DNA of 64,000 nucleotides, taken from contig CAZBLH010000004.1 in NCBI GenBank assembly GCA_964492775.1, positions 37,104-101,103 of the forward strand, read 5' to 3'. Of this stretch, positions 10,136 through 18,328 are shown piece by piece. Each line of letters begins with the position of its first letter. Position 1 is the stretch's first letter. The translations under genes and the position numbers were made by a program. This stretch comes from WRDS01 sp964492775. Its GTDB lineage: Bacteria; Actinomycetota; Coriobacteriia; Anaerosomatales; PHET01. Below the pieces are notes generated by a model. That model was not told where the DNA came from and made no database searches. It saw only the letters and a program-made list of their open reading frames with translations.

Positions 10136-10777
10136 TCAGCTGAGTGTCACAGACCTCGCGATCTCGAAGGTGAGCGCCGTCGGAGTCCCATCCACCTTCA
10201 GCATGAGCACGCCGCCGATCTCGTCGCGGTCGATGACCTCGACACTCGCTCCCGGCTTGAGCCCCTTTCCGCCGAGGTATCCCAACACGTCCTCGACCTC
10301 GGCCACGCGAATCACGACGCCGGCCTCGCCTACGTCCAAGTCGGCGAGCGAGCGTCCGGTGGCGGCAACGGGAACGGTTCCGTCCGCCGAAGGGATCGGA
10401 TGGCCATGCGGACACGAGACCGGGTTGTCCAGGTAGCTCTCGAGCGCGGCGAGTACGCGCGCTGACATCGCATGCTCGAGCAGGCAGGCGTCCTCGTGAG
10501 CGGCCTCCCAGTCAAGCCCGAGAACGTCGACCAGGAAGCGCTCGGCCACCCGGTGCCGGCGCACGATGCCGAGCGCTTGGATCGTGCCCTGCTCGGTCAG
10601 AACCACGTCTGTACCCTCTCGGTCAACCAGGCCGTGGGACTGCAGGCGTTTGAGGGTGGCCGTGACAGTGGGACCCGAGACGCCGATATCCTCGGCGATC
10701 TGGGAGGGCTTCACGACTCCGTCCCGAGACAGCTTGTAGATGGTCTCGAGGTACTCTTCCAGTGTTGGTGAAGGCAT
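10136..10777 (-). CDS. DtxR/MntR-family metal-dependent transcriptional repressor
   Basis: Predicted Fe2+- or Mn2+-sensing DNA-binding regulator, 213 residues. The N-terminal winged helix-turn-helix begins LEEYLETIYKL and continues SQIAEDIGVSGPTVTATLKRL. The middle dimerisation/metal-binding domain has LLEHAMSARVLAALE and CPHGHPIPS, which contain the expected Glu/His/Cys ligands. The C-terminal approximately 80 residues form an SH3-like FeoA domain. I chose the ATG at 10777, where the family's sequence begins, and not an upstream in-frame codon at 10999. A GGCGGGAAG stretch precedes it. Its targets are not in view. Confidence 0.93.
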   Translation of the reverse strand: MPSPTLEEYLETIYKLSRDGVVKPSQIAEDIGVSGPTVTATLKRLQSHGLVDREGTDVVLTEQGTIQALGIVRRHRVAERFLVDVLGLDWEAAHEDACLLEHAMSARVLAALESYLDNPVSCPHGHPIPSADGTVPVAATGRSLADLDVGEAGVVIRVAEVEDVLGYLGGKGLKPGASVEVIDRDEIGGVLMLKVDGTPTALTFEIARSVTLS

Positions 10778-10971
10778 CTTCCCGCCATCTCGCGACTTCG
10801 CTGGACACCATCGTAGGCCACCCGCGGCGGCATCGCCACCGTCACAGCGCCCGAGCAGTTGGCTGCCGATACCGGTCCGGGTATAGGTTACCGTTCGTCG
10901 GACACAGACTGCCTTACATCGTTGTTGCCGTACCGTTTGGCTTCTTCTTGTGCAAATTGCCGTCAGACCCG

Positions 10972-11000
10972 TTGACGCGCATATGAGCCAGGGGTACATT
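10972..11000 (+). promoter_or_regulatory. Sigma-70-type promoter in a protein-free gap
   Basis: TTGACG (10972-10977, 5 of 6 consensus) and TACATT (10995-11000, 4 of 6) are separated by 17 nt. The predicted start, about 11006-11008, coincides with the 5' strand of the closing stem of the structured element that follows. No reading frame of note follows on this strand. Confidence 0.7.
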
Positions 11001-11005
11001 CAGTT

Positions 11006-11184
11006 TGTCCCCAGAAGTCGGACGCAGCGGTTTCGGAAAGACGGTGTACCGGTAGCTGCCCGAGAGGGATCCGAAGGAAAGCAGCGGCTGTGAGGTGGCT
11101 GCGGGAAGTCGGAGCCTCAGAGGTAAGAATCGTTGGGAAGCCGGTTCGAGTACGAAGACCCGCGGGCGAGGTTTCTGGGGACAC
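11006..11184 (+). ncRNA. Candidate free-standing structured RNA
   Basis: TGTCCCCAGAA (11006-11016) and TTCTGGGGACA (11173-11183) are perfect complements, closing an approximately 178-nt element that starts at a predicted promoter start. Inside, TTCGGA/TCCGAA, GCAGC/GCTGC and TGAGG/CCTCA can pair, and the strand is rich in GGAAG/GAAAG purine runs typical of RNA. The words GAAGTCGGA and GCAGCGG each occur twice. Both neighbouring genes (the DtxR gene and queD) are on the other strand, so this is not a leader for a plus-strand gene. I cannot assign a family; size and gene-free context resemble 6S or raiA-type RNAs, which is a guess. Confidence 0.6.
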
Positions 11185-11290
11185 TCATGTTCTCAGCACT
11201 TTCGCGCGCCGCCCCCGCCACTCCCTTGGATTCCGCGCGCAGCTCCTTAGACTCAAGCACCCTTGACGCTCGCAGCCGCTCAGGCGGTCC

Positions 11291-11662
11291 TCACGGCCGG
11301 TACACGAGCTTGGCGATCGGCGACTCCCAGACCGCGACCTCTTTGACGGCCACGCGTGGGTCCACGGCCGCACTCAGGCGCTCGCAGATCACCCGCGCGA
11401 GGTTCTCGGCGGTCGGGCTGATCTCATCGAAGGGCGATACCTCATTGATGAGGACGTGATCGTACTCGTCGAGCACCGCCGCGAGGTCGGCCTTCAGCGA
11501 CTTGAAGTCGTAAACGATGCCGATCTCGTCAAGTTCCGGCGCCACCACGGTGACCTCGACGTCCCATGTGTGACCGTGAAGGTTGCGACACTCGCCGGGA
11601 TAGCCGTACAGGTGATGCGCGGCATCGAAGTGCCCCTTTACTGACAGCTCATAAGTCCCCAC
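11291..11662 (-). CDS. queD: 6-carboxy-5,6,7,8-tetrahydropterin synthase
   Basis: Zn enzyme converting dihydroneopterin triphosphate to 6-carboxytetrahydropterin on the path to 7-deazaguanine bases (queuosine/preQ1). The 123-residue protein shows the zinc ligands in GHFDAAHHL and LHGHTWDVEV and a catalytic Cys in ECRNLHGH. Late motifs include PTAENLARVI. It is the last gene of the minus-strand iscR operon; no other queuosine gene is in the window, so a role in folate or biopterin chemistry is a lesser alternative. Confidence 0.93.
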   Translation of the reverse strand: MGTYELSVKGHFDAAHHLYGYPGECRNLHGHTWDVEVTVVAPELDEIGIVYDFKSLKADLAAVLDEYDHVLINEVSPFDEISPTAENLARVICERLSAAVDPRVAVKEVAVWESPIAKLVYRP

Positions 11663-11690
11663 GCGACAGATACCTCCCAGCTACTGGCGT

Positions 11691-12149
11691 TCAGAAGAGC
11701 GCGCCCGGCCCGCTCTCAGAGCCTGGTTCGCATACATAATCGCCGACTGATGCCCGCGCATCCATTGCTTCGTTCGCGAGCGCATCGGCCAGCTTGTTCT
11801 CGGCGCGGGGAATGTGGCGCACCTCGAAGGCGCTGAACTTCCTAAGCAGTGAGAGAGCGCGCAGGAACAGAGGCTTGAGCCCCTCGTTCTTGACTCGGTA
11901 GGCGCCGTTGAGCTGCTTGACCAAGAGCTCGCTATCGGCGAGCACCAGCACCTCGGCGTGGCCTAGAGCAAGAACGTTCTCGAGTCCCCAGATAAGCGCC
12001 TCATACTCGGCGACGTTGTTGGTGCAGGTGCCGAGAAAGCGCCCGCCCTGGCAGATGACCTCGCCGTCGGACTCCACGACGAACCCGGCGCCGGCAGGAC
12101 CTGGGTTGCCTCGGGCTCCGCCGTCGCTTCTAAGGGTGACGCGGCTCAC
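11691..12149 (-). CDS. rnhA: Ribonuclease HI-family protein
   Basis: Cleaves RNA in RNA-DNA hybrids. The start is a GTG at 12149 that overlaps the upstream stop (GTGA), with GAGGAGG 4 nt before it. The 152-residue protein has the four acidic positions of the RNase H fold: SDGGARGNPG (Asp), NNVAEYEAL (Glu), VLADSELLVKQ (Asp) and ENKLADALAN (Asp). In mycobacteria the same gene order (Nif3, zinc ribbon, RNase HI) occurs with a CobC phosphatase fused to the RNase; here cobC is a separate gene at 33326. Confidence 0.9.
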   Translation of the reverse strand: MSRVTLRSDGGARGNPGPAGAGFVVESDGEVICQGGRFLGTCTNNVAEYEALIWGLENVLALGHAEVLVLADSELLVKQLNGAYRVKNEGLKPLFLRALSLLRKFSAFEVRHIPRAENKLADALANEAMDARASVGDYVCEPGSESGPGALF

Positions 12150-12868
12150 GAGCCCTCCTCGCACGCGCGAACCACGATGAGCCTCCGGCACTGCGGGCAC
12201 ACGCCGACGTCCTCGCCCTGCTGCAGGTCGCGAATGCGTTCGGCTGGAAGCGACATATGGCACGCGGTGCAGGTGACTCCCTGCAGAGTGCCCACTCCGA
12301 TGCCCCCCTTCGCCTCGCGGGCGCTCTCGTAGCGGCCGAGCAAGACCGCCGAGATGCTGCCGGCGACTCTGTCGCGCTGAGCCTCGAGGTCAGCGATCTC
12401 TTGCTGAACCTCCCCGCCGACCTGCTTGAACCGCTCGACGAGTGAGGCCTCGGTCTCCTTGAGCTTGGCGAGCGCACCCTCGACAGTCTCTATCTGGGCG
12501 TTCGCCTTCTCGATGCGCTCCATGTACTGCAGCGACTCCATCTCGAGCTTGTCGGTCCTGCGCTTGAGGCCGTCCATCTCTCGAGTGATCGCCTGTACCT
12601 GGCGGTGGTCCGATGTCCCCATCAGGCGCTCCTGCTCATGTGCGATCTTCTCGGCGATAGTGGCGATCTCGTCCTGGCGTGCCTTGAGCTCCGCCTCGAG
12701 CTTCCTCAGTAGCACCCCGGCCTTCTCGCGGACCCCCACCACCTCACGCAGCTTGGCTCGGGCAGCGAGAATGCTGCGCTTCTCCGGCAGCTCATCGAGC
12801 CGCTTGCGGGCACGAATGATGTCGAGATCGATCGATTGAAGCTTCAGAAGCGCAGCAGGCTCAGACAT
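12146..12868 (-). CDS. C4-type zinc ribbon / coiled-coil protein (CdsZ-like)
   Basis: A protein of about 240 residues. Residues 1-185 are heptad-rich coiled coil (repeated Glu/Lys/Arg with hydrophobic a/d positions); the C-terminus is a zinc ribbon with CTACHM and CPQCRR, a C-x2-C...C-x2-C pattern matching the C4-type zinc ribbon family (PF02591). I start at the ATG at 12868 (AGGGA just upstream); an in-frame ATG at 12883 directly follows the nif3 stop and is possible. It overlaps rnhA by 4 bp. A member of this family has been linked to RNA or ribosome functions; function here is not shown. Confidence 0.88.
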   Translation of the reverse strand: MSEPAALLKLQSIDLDIIRARKRLDELPEKRSILAARAKLREVVGVREKAGVLLRKLEAELKARQDEIATIAEKIAHEQERLMGTSDHRQVQAITREMDGLKRRTDKLEMESLQYMERIEKANAQIETVEGALAKLKETEASLVERFKQVGGEVQQEIADLEAQRDRVAGSISAVLLGRYESAREAKGGIGVGTLQGVTCTACHMSLPAERIRDLQQGEDVGVCPQCRRLIVVRACEEGS

Positions 12869-12883
12869 CGCGTCCCTATTCAT

Positions 12884-14011
12884 CTATGAGCTATGAGCGG
12901 TCCACCAACGAGGACGATCCGCGAGCACTTCCACGGGACAGTCGGCATCTTCGATGCCCGGAATCCCGCGGACCGTGCGCTCCAGCAAGCCGACGAGCGG
13001 CCACTCGGTCACGTCGTGCCCGAGCTCGATCACACACAGCCCGCGCTCCACGGCGTCCAGCGCGTCATGATAGCGCACTTCCCCGCCGATGAGCGCGCGG
13101 GCGCCGGCGGCAAGCGCGTCTGGGATCAGCGAGCCGGCTGAGCCCGTGGCGGTCGCGACCAGGTCAATCAGCGTGGCCGGCTCGCCCCAGACGCGCGGGG
13201 CAACGCCGCAGCGCTCGGCGGCACGGCGCGCCAGGTCGCCAAGGGTCACAGCCTCCCCCGCTCCGCCCGGCCTCGCGAGCATGCCGAGCGCTGCGGCGTT
13301 CCGGGAGCGGCGCACCTCCGACACGGTCACGAGCGGCTCTTCGTACGGGTGCGCCGCGACCGCCGCGGCGGCGACCGCGCGCGCCAAGGGTGGCGGGCAT
13401 ACCATCTCTAGCCTCACCTCGGCTGCTCCAGACGGCTCGCCAGGCGCGCCAATCGCAGGCCGCGAGTCCTCGCTGGGCGTGAAAGCTCCCTCTCCGGGCG
13501 CTGAGAAGCTGCATCCCCGATAATCACCGATGCGTCCGGCACCCGCAGCGATCATTGCTGTGCGCACCTCCTCGGCGTTCTCAGGGGGCACGTAGACGGT
13601 CACCACACTGACCGGCATGGGTGCCGTCTCGAGCGGTCGCATGGGTTCGAGGTCGAGCCGCTCAGGAATCAGTCGCTGCGCCACTTCGTCCCGGTCGAGG
13701 TTCGTATGCGCGTTGATGAGTGCAACACCGGCGCTCAGGGCGGCAAACACCGCCGCGCCGCCTCCGGACGCATCAGACCTGATGGCCACAGGCGGCTCCA
13801 GGAAGACGGGATGATGCGTCAAGAGCACGTTAGCGCCTGTGGCCGCAGCCTCCGCTATCGTCGAGACGGTGGGATCGAGCGCGCACACGACGCCGCGCAC
13901 CTCGGCATCGGGGTCGCCGACGAGCATGCCGACGCGGTCCCATGCTTCAGCCCGCTCGTGAGGGAACCGCTCGGCGATGGCTGTGTCGATGTCGCGGACC
14001 CGTAGACTCAT
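12884..14011 (-). CDS. Nif3-like dinuclear metal-centre protein (YbgI/YqfO family)
   Basis: A 375-residue protein with the Nif3 fold. The N-terminal part has the metal-binding LLTHHPVF (two His) and LINAHTNLD (His/Asp); the C-terminal part has VIELGHDVTEW. A central insertion of about 100 residues (VSVVTVYVPPEN to AHPYEEP) matches the YqfO/CutA-like middle domain of long members. Its ATG at 14011 overlaps the upstream phosphatase stop (ATGA). The family is sometimes labelled GTP cyclohydrolase 1 type 2; its real activity remains unsettled. Confidence 0.92.
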   Translation of the reverse strand: MSLRVRDIDTAIAERFPHERAEAWDRVGMLVGDPDAEVRGVVCALDPTVSTIAEAAATGANVLLTHHPVFLEPPVAIRSDASGGGAAVFAALSAGVALINAHTNLDRDEVAQRLIPERLDLEPMRPLETAPMPVSVVTVYVPPENAEEVRTAMIAAGAGRIGDYRGCSFSAPGEGAFTPSEDSRPAIGAPGEPSGAAEVRLEMVCPPPLARAVAAAAVAAHPYEEPLVTVSEVRRSRNAAALGMLARPGGAGEAVTLGDLARRAAERCGVAPRVWGEPATLIDLVATATGSAGSLIPDALAAGARALIGGEVRYHDALDAVERGLCVIELGHDVTEWPLVGLLERTVRGIPGIEDADCPVEVLADRPRWWTAHSS

Positions 14012-14838
14012 AGCTCGATCCACCTCGCTTCTCCACGCCCGCGCGGCAGGGCCACTCGCTGGTAGCCCGCGGCGCGAAGCGTCTCATACGTCGCAGCGAT
14101 CTCGAACCCGACCTCGCCTGGCTGGTGAGCGTCGGAGCCAACGGTCACGTCAACGCGCCGCTCGGCAAACGCGGCGAGAAGCTCAGGACCGGGATAGAGC
14201 TCGGCGACAGGCTTGCGCAGCCCGGCTGTCGACACCTCAACGAAGACACCACCTTCCGCGGCGGCACTCGCGGCCTCCGCGTACAGCTCACGCGTGTCGA
14301 ACGAGGGTCGGTGCCCGAACTTCTTCGGCAAGTCCGGGTGGGCCATGACGTCGAACAACCCGCTGCGGGCGGCGTCGCACCAGTGTGAGAAGTACTCCTC
14401 CCACACCGTGTCTACCTCTCTGCGCTCCCACTCTGTCATGTCGTTGGGGTCGTCGAATGCCCATCCGCCAATGAAGTGGACGCTGCCGAGCAGCACCGTC
14501 ACGCCCGCCTCGCGGGCGATCGCGAGCTGCGAGTGCGTCTTATCGAGGCACCAGGACAGCCAGTCGGCCTCGGCTCCGAGTACGATCTCAAGACCCGGAC
14601 CAGGTTCAGCAGCGACCGCTTCACGCGCCTCGTGCACGCCTGTCGCGTAGCGGGCGAACTCCTCAGGTGACGGAGCCAGGTAGCCCTCGGGATCGAGATC
14701 GAAGGGCAGCGGGAGGTGCTCGGCGAAGACGATACCGACAAGCCCGGCGTTGCGGGTGGCTGCAACTATCTCGGCGACGGAACCGGTGGCGTGCCCGTTG
14801 AACTCCGTATGCACGTGGCAGTCGATCAGCTCGCGCAT
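14008..14838 (-). CDS. PHP-domain histidinol-phosphatase-like hydrolase
   Basis: A 276-residue metal-dependent phosphatase of the PHP superfamily, closest by eye to HisK/HisJ histidinol-phosphate phosphatase (penultimate step of histidine synthesis). Metal-ligand motifs are visible: DCHVHTEFN at the start, FAEHLPLP, LGAEADWL, LGSVHFIGG, MAHPDLPKKFG and TVGSDAHQPGEVG. hisC lies 18 kb away and no other his gene is here, so the substrate is inferred from family. It overlaps mnmA by 13 bp and nif3 by 4 bp, so it is certainly within the same transcript. Confidence 0.85.
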   Translation of the reverse strand: MRELIDCHVHTEFNGHATGSVAEIVAATRNAGLVGIVFAEHLPLPFDLDPEGYLAPSPEEFARYATGVHEAREAVAAEPGPGLEIVLGAEADWLSWCLDKTHSQLAIAREAGVTVLLGSVHFIGGWAFDDPNDMTEWERREVDTVWEEYFSHWCDAARSGLFDVMAHPDLPKKFGHRPSFDTRELYAEAASAAAEGGVFVEVSTAGLRKPVAELYPGPELLAAFAERRVDVTVGSDAHQPGEVGFEIAATYETLRAAGYQRVALPRGRGEARWIEL

Positions 14839-15902
14839 TCGATCACCCCCCCGCCCACGACGACCTCATCACGGTAGCAGACCACGGCCTGCCCGGGCGA
14901 AGCGCCCGACACTGGCGCGTCGAAAGAGACCACAAGCCTCTCCTCGTCCTCGGCATCCTCTACGCGCGCCGTGGCGGTCACCGGCTCCATACGGTATCGC
15001 ACAGCGGCCTTGATCGGCACGGGCACGCCCTTCTCGGCGTGCCACACCACCGAGTTCGCGCGGACCTCAGCAATCTCAAGGGAGGACCGCTGGCCCACGA
15101 CGACCCGGTTGCCCGCCGCGTCGAGAGCGACAACGTAGAGCGGCTCGGCAAGCCCACCGATGCCCAGCCCTTTTCGCTGGCCGACGGTGTAGTGCGCCAG
15201 TCCGTCGTGGCGTCCGAGCACGCGGCCGTCCACATCGACGATCTCGCCGGCGACTCCCGCGCCCGGCTCGCGCTCGATTACCACCGGCGCGTAGTCGCCG
15301 TTCTCGGCGAAGCATGCTTCCTGGCTCTCGGCCTTGCGGGCGACCGGCAGGCCGAACCGCTCGGCGAACGCGCGCACCTCGGTCTTGCGCAGCTCTCCCA
15401 CAGGAAACAGCGTGTGCTGCGCCTGAGAAGCGGTCAGACGGTAGAGGAAGTAGCTTTGGTCCTTGGTGGCGTCCACCGCCCGAGCCAGGCGCACCTCGCC
15501 GGAGCCGTCGTCGGCAGCGATGAGCCGCGCGTAGTGGCCGGTGGCGAGATACTCGGCACCCTGAAGTGCCACCTTCGAGAGCAGGTCAGCGAATTTCACG
15601 CGATCGTTGCAGGCGATGCAGGGATTCGGCGTGCGACCGGCGGCATACTCGCGCGCGAAGGGGGTCACGACCTCGCGCTCGAATGCTTCGCGGTAGTTGA
15701 GCGAGTAGTGCGGGATGCCGAGCAGGTCGCACACCCTGCGGGCATCGCGTACCGCCGAGACGGAGCAGCAGCCACCCTGCTCATCAGTGGACGGCCACAG
15801 CTGCATCGTGACGCCGGTGACGTCGTGTCCAGCCTCAAGAAGCAGCGCAGCGGCGACGCTGGAGTCAACGCCGCCGCTCATTGCCACAAAGACGCGCGCC
15901 AT
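14826..15902 (-). CDS. mnmA: tRNA-specific 2-thiouridylase
   Basis: Adds sulfur at U34 of tRNA-Lys, -Glu and -Gln. The 358-residue protein has the PP-loop ATP site AMSGGVDSS at the N-terminus, the first catalytic Cys region PNPCIACN, and the second Cys in SQEACF, followed by the C-terminal beta-barrel with GQRKGLGIGG. Its sulfur would come from the cysteine desulfurase two genes upstream. The gene lies after iscU in the operon. Confidence 0.96.
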   Translation of the reverse strand: MARVFVAMSGGVDSSVAAALLLEAGHDVTGVTMQLWPSTDEQGGCCSVSAVRDARRVCDLLGIPHYSLNYREAFEREVVTPFAREYAAGRTPNPCIACNDRVKFADLLSKVALQGAEYLATGHYARLIAADDGSGEVRLARAVDATKDQSYFLYRLTASQAQHTLFPVGELRKTEVRAFAERFGLPVARKAESQEACFAENGDYAPVVIEREPGAGVAGEIVDVDGRVLGRHDGLAHYTVGQRKGLGIGGLAEPLYVVALDAAGNRVVVGQRSSLEIAEVRANSVVWHAEKGVPVPIKAAVRYRMEPVTATARVEDAEDEERLVVSFDAPVSGASPGQAVVCYRDEVVVGGGVIECAS

Positions 15903-15938
15903 ACCGCGTTCACCGCCCCAGTGTGAGGGCGGCGACTG

Positions 15939-16406
15939 TCACAGCTCGCAGGCCTCTTCGTGGTCGTGGTCCTCATCGGCATGCGGATCATAGTTCGGGT
16001 CCGCACTCTTGATCTCGCCGGAGATGGGCTCGCGCCCGTGCTTCTTGAGGTAGTCGTCAACGGCCACCTTCAGCCCGTCGGTCGCGAGCACCGAACAGTG
16101 CATCTTGGCGGCAGGCAGCCCGCCGAGCTCATCGGCGACCTGCTTCTTGGTGATCGCGGCCGCCTCCTCGAGCGTCATGCCCTTGGCCATCTCTGTCACG
16201 ATCGAGGAGGTGGCGATAGCGGCACCGCAGCCGAGCGTCTGGAACCGGATGTCGTTGATGTGGTCGGTGTCGTCCACCTTGATCGTGATCTTCATGATGT
16301 CGCCGCAGACGGGGTTGCCCACCTCGCCCACACCGTCGGCATCCTCAATCACCCCGACGTTGCGCGGGTTGTTGAAGTGGTCCATGACCTTCTCTGTGTA
16401 AAGCAC
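15939..16406 (-). CDS. iscU: Fe-S cluster scaffold protein IscU/NifU-like
   Basis: A 155-residue scaffold on which sulfur from IscS and iron are assembled. The N-terminus has YTEKVMDHFNNPRNVG, then GNPVCGD (Cys 1), LGCGAAIA (Cys 2) and KMHCSVLA (Cys 3), the three invariant cysteines. The last approximately 20 residues are an unusual His/Asp/Glu-rich tail (PHADEDHDHEEACEL) that could hold metal. It starts with GTG at 16406 and lies 64 bp after iscS. Confidence 0.94.
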   Translation of the reverse strand: MLYTEKVMDHFNNPRNVGVIEDADGVGEVGNPVCGDIMKITIKVDDTDHINDIRFQTLGCGAAIATSSIVTEMAKGMTLEEAAAITKKQVADELGGLPAAKMHCSVLATDGLKVAVDDYLKKHGREPISGEIKSADPNYDPHADEDHDHEEACEL

Positions 16407-16470
16407 TTGAGTCGAGTCCCTTCGTCCTGGCGAATCCTGGTTCTGGTCAGCTCACCGACCCTATTGCTTC

Positions 16471-17652
16471 CTAGCCGTTCCCGAACATGCGCGCGTACAC
16501 CGGCGACATCGAGCGGAGCCGCTCGACGATCGGCGGGAAGATCTCGAGGAAGTAGTCGATCTCCTCCTGCGTCGACCACCGGCCGAGCGAGAGACGCAGC
16601 GATCCGTGGGCGATCTCTTGAGGCACGCCGCAGGCCAGCAGCACGTGACTCGGCTCAAGCGAGCCAGAGCTGCACGCCGATCCGGTGGACACGGCGACAC
16701 CCTTGTTGTCGAGCTGCAGCAGCATCGCTTCGCCCTCCACGCCTTTGATCAGCAGCGGTGCGATGTTCGGCAGCCGCTCGCCGCCCTGCGCGGTTGCCTC
16801 GGTGTTCTCCAGCCTCGACGTAATTCCTTCGATGAGCTTGTCGCGCAACCCCGACAGGCGGGCGTGCTCCGCAGGCTGCTCGGCAAGCATGATCTCAAGC
16901 GCGGCGGTGAAGCCGACGACGCCGGCGACGTTCTGAGTGCCGCTGCGCTTCTTGAACTCCTGGCCGCCACCCTTGAGCAGCGGATCGAAGCGCGTGCCGG
17001 CCTTCAGGTACAACCCACCCACGCCCTTGGGGCCGTAGATCTTGTGCGCCGAGAAGGACGCCGCATCTACGCCGAGCTCCACTACGTTGAAGGGAACCTT
17101 GCCGAGCGTCTGCGCGGCATCGGTGTGGAAGAGCGCGCCCGCCTGGTGCGCGACCTCGGCGAGTGCCTTGATGTCGTTCAGCGCGCCGATCTCGTTGTTC
17201 CCGTGCATGATTGAGACGAGCTTGGTGTTGGCCTTGAGCGCCGCCTTGAGGTCCTCGGCGTGAATGTGGCCGTCGGGGCGCGGCTTCAGGTACGTGACTT
17301 GGTACCCGCGCTTCTCCAGCCAGTGAGCGGGTTCGAGGATCGCGTGGTGCTCGTATGCGGACACGATAAGGTGCGCGCCACCTTCAGGTGCAATCCGGCT
17401 GAGCACGCCGAGAAGCACAGCGTTGTCGGACTCGGTGCCTCCACCGGTGAACAGGACCTCGTTGGGCTTCTCGGCACCGATCGCGGCAGCGAAGCGCTCG
17501 CGATGCTCCTCCAGCGCGCTGTATGCGTCGCGTCCGATTGAGTAAAGCGAGTTCGCGTTTCCGAAGCGTTCGGTGAAGTAGGGCAGCATGGCCTCGACGA
17601 CCCTGGGGTCGACTGGAGTGGTCGCTGCGTAGTCGAAGTACACGTTCTCCAT
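16471..17652 (-). CDS. iscS: Cysteine desulfurase (IscS/NifS)
   Basis: PLP enzyme taking sulfur from cysteine for Fe-S clusters and tRNA thiolation. The 393-residue protein begins VYFDYAATTPVDPRV; the PLP lysine is in SFSAHKIYGPKGVG; the catalytic loop cysteine is in STGSACSSGSLEPSHV. It follows iscR by 9 bp and precedes iscU and mnmA, so the operon supplies both cluster assembly and tRNA sulfur transfer. Confidence 0.96.
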   Translation of the reverse strand: MENVYFDYAATTPVDPRVVEAMLPYFTERFGNANSLYSIGRDAYSALEEHRERFAAAIGAEKPNEVLFTGGGTESDNAVLLGVLSRIAPEGGAHLIVSAYEHHAILEPAHWLEKRGYQVTYLKPRPDGHIHAEDLKAALKANTKLVSIMHGNNEIGALNDIKALAEVAHQAGALFHTDAAQTLGKVPFNVVELGVDAASFSAHKIYGPKGVGGLYLKAGTRFDPLLKGGGQEFKKRSGTQNVAGVVGFTAALEIMLAEQPAEHARLSGLRDKLIEGITSRLENTEATAQGGERLPNIAPLLIKGVEGEAMLLQLDNKGVAVSTGSACSSGSLEPSHVLLACGVPQEIAHGSLRLSLGRWSTQEEIDYFLEIFPPIVERLRSMSPVYARMFGNG

Positions 17653-17661
17653 TCGATGCTC

Positions 17662-18102
17662 CTACTCTGCTGCTGTCTTACGGTTGTCGAGTCTGTCCTG
17701 AACCCCGCCGAGCTCGGCGAGGGTGGTAGAGGCGAATACCTCACGGAGCGCATCGGTTGCACGCGCCCACACAGGTGCGGCTGCGCACGCACCGATGTTG
17801 CCGCATTCATTCCCACGTTCGCTGTCACACACACTGGCGGTCAGCGGTCCCTCGAGCGCCTCGACGACCTGGAGGGTCGTGATTTCTTTCGGATCAGCCG
17901 AGAGGACGAAACCACCGCGCGCGCCACGCACGGCCGTGACCAGCTCGGCTCGGCGCAACGCGACGAACAGCTGCTCGAGGAATCGGGCGGGTATGGCGCG
18001 GCGCTCGGCAATCTCGCGAGCGCTCACGGGTCCCTCACCGTAGCGACATGCGAGTTCGATCATCGCAAGAAGCCCGTATTCGCTCTTCGCAGTAAGCCGC
18101 AT
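17662..18102 (-). CDS. iscR: Rrf2-family regulator, IscR-like
   Basis: A transcription factor of about 146 residues that probably senses Fe-S status and controls the following isc genes. The N-terminal winged helix reads MRLTAKSEYGLLAMIEL and IPARFLEQLFVALRRAELV; the C-terminal part has three cysteines in CDSERGNECGNIGAC, spaced as in IscR for a 2Fe-2S cluster. I start at the ATG at 18102, where the family begins; an in-frame codon at 18123 would add seven residues. A good promoter lies just upstream. Confidence 0.9.
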   Translation of the reverse strand: MRLTAKSEYGLLAMIELACRYGEGPVSAREIAERRAIPARFLEQLFVALRRAELVTAVRGARGGFVLSADPKEITTLQVVEALEGPLTASVCDSERGNECGNIGACAAAPVWARATDALREVFASTTLAELGGVQDRLDNRKTAAE

Positions 18103-18124
18103 GAAGAACCACTCCACCGTCAAT

Positions 18125-18173
18125 CCCGACTTGGATGGTAGTGATTATCTGCCCCGAACCTACGCTGGGTCAA
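18125..18173 (-). promoter_or_regulatory. Promoter of the isc operon with possible IscR-like half site
   Basis: On the minus strand TTGACC (18173-18168) and GATAAT (18149-18144) are 18 nt apart, predicting a start near 18137, 35 nt before iscR. CCCGACT (plus strand 18125-18131) resembles a half of the IscR type 1 operator; the opposite half is only partly matched, so autoregulation is a suggestion. Confidence 0.6.
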
Positions 18174-18328
18174 TGCTTTCTTGACCACATTTGTCAGAAA
18201 TCGCTGGCACTCCCGAAACTGCGCCGACCCGGGCATCTGCGCTCATCGTTGGAGCGCGACCGTCTGTACTTCTCTAGATGCCGTTTGCCATTCCTAGGTG
18301 CCGCTTGGCAAATCGAACGGTTGTCCGC

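Noticed and set aside
11062..11082. CCGAAGGAAAGCA looked like part of a glycine riboswitch
   Set aside because: The paired conserved block (CAGGNAAAAGGAC) is not found at the right distance, and no downstream gene exists on this strand.
11120..11160. GGGAAGCCGGTTCGAG looked like the core of a cobalamin riboswitch
   Set aside because: The other B12-box blocks are missing, and no gene follows on this strand.
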